A DNA stretch of 26,709 bases from Pelagophyceae sp. CCMP2097 (lineage: Eukaryota > Sar > Pelagophyceae), in contig MU657286.1 of assembly GCA_026770575.1 (NCBI GenBank), positions 24,397-51,105 of the forward strand, in the 5' to 3' direction. Below the pieces are notes generated by a model, which made no database searches, had not been told where the DNA came from, and was given only the letters and a program-made list of their open reading frames with translations. The translations under genes and the position numbers were made by a program. Numbering within the stretch: the first letter of the stretch is position 1; each line of letters opens with the position of its first letter. Shown here one piece after another: positions 8,843-19,500 of the stretch.

Positions 8843-11800
8843 GACCTCGCAAGTCTCGCCCAATGGATCGCCTCGGCCCGCGGGTCGAAAAGCTTCGCCT
8901 TCGTCGCAGAGTGCGGCCTCCTCCGCGCCGCATCGGAGGTCTCGCTCACCGTGGCCAACCCGGCGGAGTGCGTCTTTCGATTTCTTTGATGCGGGTCGTG
9001 ATGATTTTTCTAGGCCTGTAAGATTCGACCGCGCGTTCCACGCGTCGAGACGGAAGCTCATGGCCGCGGTCAGCGGCGATCGGGTTGGCTTTGCCTGGGC
9101 GTGGGACTTTGCCTTGGATGTGTTTGCGAACGCGTTTATGGAGTCGCAGCGCACCGCCAACAAGTGAGTTTCTTCGTGGGTCTCTAAAGAGTCAGAGAGA
9201 TCTCCGTCGTTCTTCGCCTCGACTTGAATGCGTCGTCTGACTAGGCTCGTATTTTTGCACTTTTCAAAAGCTGCGGGGACGTCGTTTTGTAAGCTCGCAA
9301 AGGCCAACAAGTGCGGCGGCCGCGCCGCAAGGCAACCCCGGTCGATTCACCGGGAAACGCAACTGCCAAAGTGGCATACGTGACATTCCGGGATGCATCC
9401 CGCATGGGGCAAATGTATGGGATATGGGCTCATGGGGACCAGAGGGCCCAGAGAAGACCATCCTTGCCTCGTACGGTCCGCTGCGCTCCCCTCGTACGGC
9501 CGAGGCCTCGGGGTCCCCTGCGAGGCCCCTCGGACCCTTGCACGAAGCACGGGCCCTGAAGAGGCCCCTGGGCGGTCCGTCCCAAGATACCTTCTGGACA
9601 GCCCCTCGCAAGGTCCCTCGCAACGCTCCTCGCACGGGCCGTGGGAAACCCCTCCTGTACGGCCCCCTGCAAGGCCGTGCGCATGCGAGGCCCCTCCTGA
9701 AACTGAAAATGACGCTTCCCCGTCTTGGTCGAGCAGGGGGCTCGAAGAGCCGTTCCGAGCAGCGCGAGGCACAGAGGAGGCTCTTGCGAGGCCCCTCGAA
9801 AAGGGCCCTCGCACAGCTTTTTGACCAGTCCGGACTCCTTGCACGGGCCTTGCACGCCCCTCCATACGGCCCGTTGCACAGTCCCTCGTACGGCCCCTCG
9901 CGAGGCCTCTTTCACGGGTAAGGCCTCTCGCAAATTGTGAAGGACCCTCGTAAAGGTCCTTGTGCGGTCCCTTCATTTCTTCTTCTTGAAAAAGGCCCTC
10001 GTACGGCCCCTCGCGCGGTCTCCTGTGAAGGCCCCTTGGACGGGCCCTGGCAAGCCCCCTCGCGTCTTTCTGAAATGTGAAGATCCCCCGATGGGCCTGA
10101 AGGAAAGGCCGGAGAAAGCTCGGTTGGAAACACGGGTCCTTGCAAGGCGACTCGCCCCGCAAGGACCCCGAGGGAGGCCACATGCCCTTGCAAGGCGCCT
10201 CGCACGGGCTCTCGCACGGTCTTTTTAAGATACCTCTCCTCTGCGTCTCCGTGGCCTCCTCTGCGTCTCCGTGGCCTCTTCGAGGGCTCCTCGCTCGGTC
10301 ATTTGGGCGGGCCTTGAAGCATGGTTCCTTGCAAGGCCTCTTCCCTGCGAGGCCCTCGGCACGGTCCCTTGCGAGGCCCCTCGAAACGGGCCCGTGCACG
10401 GGTGATTTTGAGGCCTCTGGACGGTCCGTTCCCCTTCTGGATGTCCCTCGCCCTCGCAAGGCTCCTCGTACGGGCCCGTGCGCGTATGGGCCCCATACAA
10501 CCTTAATGGGATTCCATATGGTCTCGTGGCATGTTGTACACGAGGGAATGCCGTACACGAGGGGATGCCGTACGGGGCCCCAATTCGGCCCGAAAATGCC
10601 ACGGCGAGGACCATGGCAGAGTTTGATGCGACAGAAAAGCCCCCGGGTGCGCCATCGATGCCGCACGCTCGAGGGACGCCGGAGCGAGGGTGCCTTTGGA
10701 ACGAGTCTGCCTCTCAACCGACGATCAGAGGACGGCCCTCCCAAGATGGCGCCGCCCTCGGACATGCTCGCGAGGGCCTCGCCAGGGTGGATGCAGAGTG
10801 CCCCAAAGGCTCGCAGGGCGCGGTCGCCGAGGGATGGTCGACGGGAAAATCTATTTTTTGTAGTTGCGCGGCCCCAACCGCCTTTTCCACGATGTGGTCA
10901 CCCGGCGACGGCCCGACGTGGGGCAACTGCGCGCGCGCGTTGAAGGCGGCCCACGAATCGACGCCGATCCTGGGGAAAGGCAGGCGAAGAAAGTGCGGCG
11001 CGAGGGTGAGTCTCTTCATCCTTGAAAAGTGCCCTTCAAGTCGAAGACCTCCAACGCCCCGTCCAAGGAACTCTCATGCGCGGCGCGGTCCGCCGCCTTT
11101 AAAGAAGACGGCTACGAGCTCATGGCCATCGAGCGCTGGCTCGACAACGGCGGTGCGCGGAGTAGGGTGGGGAAAGAGGGCCGACGTCGGACGTTGTAGG
11201 CGACGTCTGCACTTTGCAGACTGACATGTGGTACGCCACGCTCCTGCGCGACCCCGTTTCGCGCGTCGTCTCGCACCACAACCACTTGTGGCGGCACACG
11301 CTGCACTAAGGCCGCGTCGGCCAGGGTCGGAAACCATAGCAACGTTTCGGGCACGGTCCCACCCACTTTTCAGTGGTCCACGTAAAAGATGGAGGGGCAT
11401 TTTACGTAAAAGTCCCATCAAATGCCACAATAGGCGAACCACGCAGCGCTTCGCATCGGGCCAGCCGCGCGCGAACAAGGGCCGCTACTTCTCCGGCGTC
11501 TTCGCGCCCGACGGCGCGGCCGGAGAGCGGGGGGCAGCGTCCGGAGAAGGCTTTCTCAAAAAGGGCTTTCAGAGAAGGGCTTTCAGAGAAGGGCTTTCAG
11601 AGAAGGGCCCCCCCCCGCGTTGCTCGAGGCGCGCGCAGGTGCCGCGCGGCGGCGGAGTTGCCAGAGTCGCTGGGCGCGCCGCACCGCGAAGGTGCCCGTC
11701 GGCGCCGGAATTGGAAAACCCGAAGCGCGAGGGGGAACCCCGAAGCGCGAGGGGAAACCCCGAGTGTCACTCAGAAAACGCGGAGCGAGGCACGGGGGCC

Positions 11801-12761
11801 ATGCGATGCCCGCGGCGTGGCCGACGCGCGCCCGAAGGTCGAGGTCGCGCGACGCGCGCGCCTGCGCGCGAGATGCGCATTCTTGCCGCCCGTGGGCCAA
11901 GAGTGTTGCAGAGTATTCGAGAGCTTTGATCGTATTCTTCGATCGTATTCCTCTCAACATCCTTCCTAGGATACGACTGGTCCATGCTCTGCGCCATCAC
12001 GTCGAACTACCAGACACGGTCGCTCCTGGGCACCGCCTTCTCCGCGAGGCCGTACGATTCGACTGCCGTTTCCAAGCTTTCAGAGGCCCAGGTGATTGCT
12101 GCGGCGAAATACCGACTGATCAATTTCGCCTTTGTCGGCGTCGTCGAGCGCGCCGACGAGGCGGCGAATATGGTGCGTGCCGGGCCGGCATCGAGCGGCG
12201 GACCCGAACGACGCCGCTTCTGCGCTTCCGTCGCCTGAGCGGATCTGGTCCTTCGAGGTGAAGCACAAAGTCTCAACAGGTCCGCCAGACCCTCGGCTGG
12301 CGCACCTGGTCCGAAAGCGAAGTGCTGCCGCGCGCCGGCCGCGACGCCTCGACGGTGCGTGGCTTGCGAATAGGCGATTTGTTCTCTCGTCCTGCGAGCT
12401 GCCGGTTTCGGAACGCGCGCTCCGCTTGCAGGCGCGCAAAGTCGTCTCGGTGCCGCAGCCGGGCAACGGGTCAGACCTCTCGCTGCTCCTGCATCACAAC
12501 GCGCTCGATACGGCTCTGTATGCGTACGCCAACGAACTCTTCGATCTCGACCTGGCTTTTTTCGACCACGGAGCCCGGAGAAACCTCTTCCGAAAAACAA
12601 TCTCAGACAAGGCGCGCCTCTTCTGCGGCCGCCACCCGGCATCCAAAACCGGCGCCGACGCCGAGGAAGACGCCGAGGACGACGACCGGGCAGACCCTGC
12701 TCGCGAGGTAGACGCCGACGCCCGAGGCGCCGGCGCCGCGGCGGACGCGCCCGGGCGATGA
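8843..12761 (+). CDS. PAPS-dependent sulfotransferase, C-terminal part of a probable fusion
   Basis: Exons: 8843-8967, 9014-9163, 9245-9310, 10864-11005, 11041-11152, 11200-11287, 11434 to about 11640, an unresolved piece about 11770-11931, 11970-12172, 12280-12354, about 12432-12761. The 5'-phosphosulfate loop reads LVFLHFSKAAGTSF (9246-9287). The 3'-phosphate motif RDPVSRVVS is at 11247-11273, followed by SNYQTRSLLG and, near the end, HHNALDTALYAYANELF. This order is that of Golgi carbohydrate sulfotransferases (HS2ST/HS6ST-like fold), which move sulfate from PAPS to sugar hydroxyls. The tail is acidic. The intron at 9311-10863 is 1553 nt and repeat-filled; the one at 11006-11040 would be only 35 nt and needs cDNA support. 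The first 90 or so residues before the PAPS loop are unrecognised. If it is a separate gene, ATG 9060 is the only clear start, but that leaves the 8843 exon unexplained. Confidence 0.8.
9470..10470. repeat. Intron-borne array of degenerate short repeats (CCTCGCACGGCCC / CCTTGCAAGG type)
   Basis: This lies wholly inside the 9311-10863 sulfotransferase intron. Variants of CCCTCGCACGGCCC, CCTTGCAAGGCC and CCTCGAAACGGGCC recur about every 12-30 bp for roughly 1 kb. The array is open in several frames on both strands, giving false ORFs such as a 472-codon one on the minus strand. At its 3' edge lie two 17-bp units (GTACACGAGGGRATGCC at 10534-10567) and GATGCCGTACGGGGCCCC. Confidence 0.8.
11563..11604 (+). 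repeat. Three perfect 14-bp tandem units
   Basis: GGGCTTTCAGAGAA is repeated three times, with a partial fourth on each side. It is at the 3' end of, or just after, the 11434 sulfotransferase exon. A 14-bp unit would shift frame if translated, so the exon probably ends before or near here. Confidence 0.85.
11721..11760 (+). repeat. 20-bp tandem duplication
   Basis: Two copies of CGAAGCGCGAGGGGGAACCC with small differences (11721-11740 and 11741-11760). Its place, exon or intron, is unresolved. Confidence 0.75.
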
Positions 12762-13549
12762 CGACCTAAGGCACCGCGTCTCGAGTCTGCGGAGCCGCGC
12801 CGACGGCCGTCCCGTGGGACCAGTGCGGGTGTGCGGGTGTGTGGGCTGCCTGCGGGCCCCGCGGCCGGCCCGGTAAGCGTTGTGTACTGTGCGACGAGCG
12901 GCGGCGCGTCAGTCTCAGGAGACAGTGCATGTGCTGTGGCGGGTCAGTCAGCCGGCGCGGCCGGGGCTCCGAGTCGTGTTCCGGGTCGTTTTTGGGGGAC
13001 GCGTGCCACTCAAACGAGAATCGTTGCGAGGCATCTTCCATCGTGCATCCCGCGTCATCGCGCAGCCGCGTCATCGCGCATCCCGCGTCACAGCCGCCTC
13101 GTCGTGCATCCAGCGTCATCGCGCAGCTGGCGGTCCACGGCCACCGCACCCTCGCGGCTCCTGCCGCTCCGCTCGAGCCGCGTCCGGCTACGGGCAGCGC
13201 ATCTTCGGAGACGACTGCACATTTGGGGACGCGCGAACTGAGGAAGCTTATCTACTGGTTGGGTCTATCTGGTCCGACCGAGACCGGTCACCGAGGCGGC
13301 GGCTGCGCGGCCGATCAGAGCGGCGCAGCGTCCGGCTCGGGGCGCGACGCGGCGTCCGGCTCGGGCTTGCTTGTTTCCTTGTCTCAACGGGGGGCTTTGC
13401 GCCTCCCTTGAGGGCGCGCCGGCAAAATCGCCAAAATATTTAGCGATGTCGACAGTCACGGTCCCTGGGTAGACTTCTCCCGCGGTCCCGACTCGGACGC
13501 CGGCCGACGTCCCTTCTCACGAAATCGGCCGCCCGTGCGCGGCCTGCGC
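12762..13549. other. Intergenic, no gene supported
   Basis: This separates the sulfotransferase stop from the Tbc2-like start on the same strand. It contains a GC-rich patch of imperfect direct repeats (13042-13128) built on GCGTCATCGCGCA. Open frames across it are arginine/serine-rich in every frame with no domain. A promoter for the downstream gene must lie here or nearby; none recognised. Confidence 0.4.
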
Positions 13550-16500
13550 ATGCGCGGGCCTTGGCCGCGCGGCGGTGGCGCATGGCTGCGCGGTGCCGCG
13601 TGGCAACGGGCCATGCGGCAGCAGCCCGTGGCGTCTCACAAGTCTCCCGCCATTGTCTGGCGTTTGGCCGCGCGCGGCGCGCGGTGCGTCACGGGCATGC
13701 GGTCGGGACAGACGCGCAAGGTGCCGAAAGAGGAAGAGATCATTATTGATGTCCCTTCGAGGCCCGTCCCTTCGAGGCCTGTCTCGCCGCCTCCACCAAA
13801 GCCGAGGCCCGAGGGCGCTTTGCGGGCGGTGGGCGGCTTGTGGCGATGCGTGGCTTTAAACAAAGAGATGCTGGCGATGGAGTACGCGGAGGATATTTTA
13901 CAATTGTTTGCGAGGAAAAGAAACGATTTCGACGCGACGAACGTTGCCACCGCTCTCTCATGTTTGGCAAAGCTCTTAAAGAGCGCCGACCGACGCGAAA
14001 AGGCAAACGACCCTCGACTCGAGGAATTGGTGCAAGTGGCCGCGCGCAGCATTCAAGCGGACGCGCAAGGCTGGCGCGCCAAGCAGCTGTCGACGGCGGC
14101 GTGGGGCGCGGCCAAGATTGGCGGCGAAAGGGCCGCGCCGTTTCTGGAAGACGACGTGAAGACGGCGAATGTGATGAGAGAGGCCTCTTCGCCTGGCCGC
14201 ACGCCTTGAAACCGCAGACTAGCACGCCTTGAAACCGCAGACTAGGCATCGTGGCCGCCCCCGCTCTCTTTGCGGCCGTGTCGGCGGCGGCGCCGCGGAA
14301 GATGCACACCTTCTCGCCGCAGGAGTTGTCGAACCTGGCGTGGGCCTTTGCGACGGCCAAGGTCGACGCGCTGAGACTCTTTGATAGTATCGAATCCGAG
14401 TGTATCAAGCAGATTCTACTCTTTAAACCCCAAGACCTTTCCAACATCGTCTGGGCCTTTGCGACCGCGGGCGTCACCGCCCCGGACCTCTTCTCCGCGA
14501 TAAACTCGAGGCTGCAGCCGAATTTGTATAAAGTTTTGAATACCTTCAAGTCGCAGCATTTAGCCACGCTCGCACAAAAACGCGTCCCCTCCGGAAACGC
14601 AAAAGGGTTCACGGCGACGGGAGAGCGTGGGCCCGACCGAGCGGCAGGAGCAGAGACGGGTTCGGGTCGACCCGAAACCCGCGGGGCGGGTTTCCCGGGT
14701 ATGCGCGTCGAAGGCCGACCCGTACACCCGCGGGTCTGGCCGTGGCCCGAACCCGAACCCAACCTCTCGAAGGCGGGTTTGGTCGTTTGAGAAACCCGCG
14801 ACCCTTGGGTTTGGCAAGGATTGAAAACCAGACCCGAAGACGCCGTTGCACGGCCGAATGCGCGGTCGCTTGCAAGGCCTCTTTTGAGATGCCCTTGAAA
14901 AGCCCTCCGGAGAGGGGCCCCTGCAGGGCCTCTTCGAATTGGATCGCACAGCTCCACACGTCTTTCGAGCGGCGCCCTCCGAAAGGCGCCCGGATCGGGC
15001 CTCTGGAGCCACGGTCCACGCGACGTTTCGAAGGGCCGTCCCGAGTGGTCGTCTCGAAGGGCCGTTTAAAGAGACCGCTTCGAGGGGCCCTCTCGGGGGC
15101 GTCTCGAGTGGTCGTCCCGAGTGGTCGTCTCGAAGGACCGTTTGGAGGGACAGTTTCGAGGGGCCGGCTAGAGTGGCCTTCTTGATGTTCTGTCTCAAGA
15201 GGCCCTCCAAAGGCGCCGTTCCGTGGCGTCGTCTCAAGGGGCCGGTATGAGAGGCCTTCTCGAAGGCCCGTCCAAAGGTGCCGTTTCGAGGGGCCCTCTC
15301 AAGGTTTTTTTTCGAGGCACCGTCTCATGCGCCGCCTCGAGCGGCCGTCTTGAGGCGCCGCTTCGAAGGGCCGCCTCAAGGGGCCCTCTCGAGGGGCCAT
15401 CCAGTGGTGCCGTTTCGAGGGGCCTTTTCGAGTGGCCTTTTCGAGTGGCCGTCTAAAGGGGCCGTTTAAAGGGGCCGTTTCGAGGGGCCCTCCCGAAGGG
15501 CCGGCGAGAGGGGTCGTCTCGAGGGACCGTCGAAATGGGCCATCTGACAGAGAGGCCATTTCGAGGGGCTCTTTGAGAAGCCGGCGAGAAAGACTTTCTC
15601 AAGGGGCCGTCTCGAGGGACCTTGAAAGAGGCCTTGCAAGTGACCGCACTGAGGCCGGGCAAGGTGACTTCCAAAGTAGCTCTCCGGACGGACTCCTGCA
15701 AGGCCTCTTTGGCAGCTACTTGCAAGGCCGTGGTCACTTGCAAGGCCTCTTTCAAGGGCCCTTGAAAAGCTCTCTTGGCGGGCCCCTGCTGAGGCCTCTT
15801 TGGCGGCCACTTGTCCGGTCTCTGCGCGGTCACTTGCGAGGCCTCTTGGATGATCCCTTGAAATGCTCTCCGGGCGGGCCCCTGTAAGGCCTTTTTAGCG
15901 GCCACTTACAAGGCCTTTGCACGGTCGCTTGCAAGGCCTTTTAAAGGGCTTGCCCGAGCGACCGTCCGAGCGACTGTCCGAGCGACTGTCCGAGCGACCG
16001 TCCAGGGGAAGTCGCAGAGGGGGCGCAGTCGAGGGGCCGGCAGCCGAGTGACCGTCCAAGGGACCGTCTTCGAAACCGCCGCCAAATCGACCGTCACAGA
16101 GGGCCCGTCGAGGGACCGTCCAAGGAACTGTCCAAAGGAATCGTCCAAGGGACCGCCCAAGCGACCTTTCGAGAGACCGTCGGGAGGGACCGTCCGAGGC
16201 GGAAGCAGGGACAAGTTCGGGTTTGCCCTTCAACCCGCGGGTCGGGTTTGGCCGACTCGTATACCCGCGGGTCTGGCCGTGGCCCCAACCCCGACCTCTC
16301 GAAGACGGGTTTGGTCGTTGGACAAAGCGGCGACCGAGGGTTCGGCACAAATTGAGCCACCCGACCCGACCCGAATACACCGTTTCTGCTCCTGGACGGG
16401 AGAGCGTGGTGCAGACCTTTTCGGAGACGCGAGCGGACGCGCTGCCGCCCGGACGCTTGGAAGCAGCCGGACCGGACGCTTGGAAGCAGCCAGACGCTTT

Positions 16501-19500
16501 GGCGCTAGGCGTGGGCGTTTGCGACGGTGGGCTTTGAGGCGCCGGTGCTCTTTAATCACATTGAACACCGCGCCTGCAGGAAGCTGTGCAACTTCAATTC
16601 CAAGGACGTTTCCTTGCTGCTCTGGGCCTTTGCCAAAGCAGAGTGCGGCGACGAGGTGCGTCTTTCTGGGGAAGCGGGAGAGGCAATCCGCGTAAGGCTC
16701 ACTGTGAAAGGGGGCTTCTCGGGCGGCAGGTGGGCTCGAGAAACTCCTCACCGGCGGTCTGAGCACTTCCCTTGGATAGGCGAAGACGTCGTACGTGCGG
16801 CACGACGAATTATTCAATGAATTTGGTGGCCAGGCGCGACACGACCTCCCCACCTTTTCCATTCAAGGCCTCACGACTTTAGCCTGGGCCCACGCGACGC
16901 ACGAGATGGAGTCGCCGCAGCTTTTGGCTGCCATTGCTGCTGAGGCCATGGACCGGATATCGTTTTTCTCGCCTCATCAACTCACCGAGCTCGCCTGGGC
17001 CTACGCCACCATGGGTTACGAAGCCAAGTCGCTCTGGATCGCCATCGAAGACGAGGCGACGGGGCGGTTGGACGACTTTACCGTGCAGGAGCTTTGTAAA
17101 CTCGTTTCGACCCGCGTCTTGGAAAACCCGGCGTTTGCGGCTTAGAGGCCCGTACGGGATGCCGTACGGTTCCAGTGGCGCCACCGCTGCGAGCTGGGAC
17201 GGTCTCCCTCCTTGGCGGTCTCCGTCCCTCGACGGTCTCCGTCCTTGTACGGGTCTTTCTACGGGTCTTTCTACGGCTTCCCCTCCTTCGACGCTCTTCG
17301 TCCTTCGGCGGTTCCATGCGGCCCCTCGCCAGACGGTCTGTCGACGGGTTCAAAGGGACCCAAAGACGGTTTGGGTGGATTGCGTCTTGGGGTTTGAAGA
17401 CGTGAACCTTGAGCGAGGGCAAGGCCGCCGCGTGCTGATCAGGGCTCTAGCTGAGCACTTACGGGGATCCCATACGGGCGGCGGAGCTCGAGCGGCCGCG
17501 CGCCGCCGCTGCACTCCGTCGAGGGCCGGAGACGGTTCGAGGGTCCGACGGGGACCGGAGGTCTTACGCGGCCCCAAAGACGGTCTCGTACGCCCCATTG
17601 TCGGACAGGGTGCCTAGACGGTCCCTAGACTGTCCGATGCGGCCCCTGAGGGTCTCGAGACTTGGATGCGGCCCCTCTGCAGACAGTCCTCGGGAACCTC
17701 GACGGACCCGGGGCCCGTTTCGGTCCCGCGCGCCCCAGGGTCCGGCGGCAGCCGGAGACGGTCCGACGAGGCTCCAAAAACGACCCCAAAGACGCTCCGA
17801 CGCTCTGCCCCTCGACGGCGTCCGTTGGGCGGAGCAGTCCGTTGGCGACGGTCCGACGCTCCCCTTGACGGCCCCACGACGCCTCTACGGACAGGGACCC
17901 TCGACTGTCCGAAGACGGGCGTCTACGCTTCTGGACGGACCCGAGACGGTCACCCTCGGCCCCCCTCGAGGTTCCTAAGGCGGCCCCAAAGAATAGCCCC
18001 TCCATGGTCCCTACATGACCTGATGCGGCCCCTCTACTGACAGTCCTCGAAATGGTCCGACGACGGACTCGAAACAGGCCCTTTGTCGGCCCCTTTGCGC
18101 CCCAGGGTCCGACAGTGGCCGGAGATGGTCCGACGGCGGCCGGAGACGGACCGAATGCGGGCCCAAAGACGGCCCCATACGACGCCTCGACGGGACAGGG
18201 ACCCAAAGACGGACCCAAAGACGGACCGAAGACGGACCGAAGACGGTCCGAGGACGGACTCTTTGTCGGTCCCTTCGAGGGTCTGACGGCCTTGACGGTC
18301 CGAGGGCGGCCTCAAAGAATGCCCCTCGACGGCCTCGAGACGGTCCGACGGCGGCCCCACGACAGTCCAAAGGGTCGCGAAGACGGTCCGAAGACGTCTT
18401 CAGACCCGAAACAGGTCTGAAGTCGGCCCCGTCTGAGCCCCGGTCCGACGGGGGCCCCTCGGTCCGACGGGGGCCGCGACGGCCCTCGGCGGCCCTCTTC
18501 GGCGGCCCTCTGTGGCCCCGTCGACGATGGCCCCTGCATGGTGCGACCCCTCGATGGGCACAGCCCGGGGCTCACGGCTTCGTGCGGCCGCCGAAGGGAC
18601 GCGCGACCCTGGGACCCCTTTGCGCTCCAACGAGCCAAAGAAAGGGCCCCCGGCATGCCGTATATAAGTCTGCGTCGAGTTTGTGCAAGCCCCCAGCGTC
18701 GAGTTTGTGCAAGCCGGGTGCGCAGGAGCACTATGAGTAGGAGCGATTCTCGGCCGCGGCACGTTTGAGAGGTGCATCGTTTTCACAACCCGCTCTAGGT
18801 CTGGTCCTTTGCCACCGCCGAAGCCCCCGCCGCGGAGCTCTACAACCTCGTGGGCTCGATTTCTGTGGCGAAAATGGCCGAGTTCAACGCGCGAGACGTC
18901 GGCAACGCCTGCTGGGCGTTTGCGCAGGTCAGCGGGTTTTATCGGAGGTCCGCGGAGCCCATGCCCGCGATCCCACAATGCCACCTTTGTTGTCGTGTGG
19001 ATTGGCGCATTAGGCGGGCGCCGTTTTGCCGGATTTCTGGGCCGCGGCATCGGCGGCAATCCGGCAGCACATGGGCGACTTCAACGCGCAGAACCTCGCC
19101 AACACCGCCTGGGCCTTTGCGACGGCGGAAGTGGCGGCGCCATCTTTGTTCGCCGAGCTTGCAGAGGCAGCGGTGACGAAGTTGGACACCTTTTCCCCTC
19201 GCAACTTTTCCATCATTGTCTGGGCCTTTGCGACTGCGGGCATCCTGGCGCCGGATCTATTCGACGCCGTCTCAAGAGAGGCGCCACGGCGCCTGAAAAA
19301 CTTCAAGGCGGAAGACGTGTCTACAACAGTTTGGGCCTACGCCACCTCGAACTACCCTGCCCACGACCTCTTCAACGCAGTACAAGCCGACGTCCTGCGC
19401 AGGGTCATTGCGAAGCCCGTGGGGAGCGACGCGGCGAGGGAAGCGCTGCGCAAGCTCATACCGCTCGAAGATGGCACGACAAAGCACGCGCCGCGAAAGC

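Noticed and set aside
9347..10765. 472-codon open frame on the minus strand, rich in Gly-Pro-Arg
   Set aside because: It is a translation of the short-repeat array inside the sulfotransferase intron. Other frames of the same DNA are also open, there is no domain, and it lies antisense to a well-supported intron.
13743..14957. 404-codon open frame on the minus strand
   Set aside because: It is the antisense shadow of the first two Tbc2-like exons and then runs into intron repeats. The plus strand carries the recognisable AWAFATA repeats.
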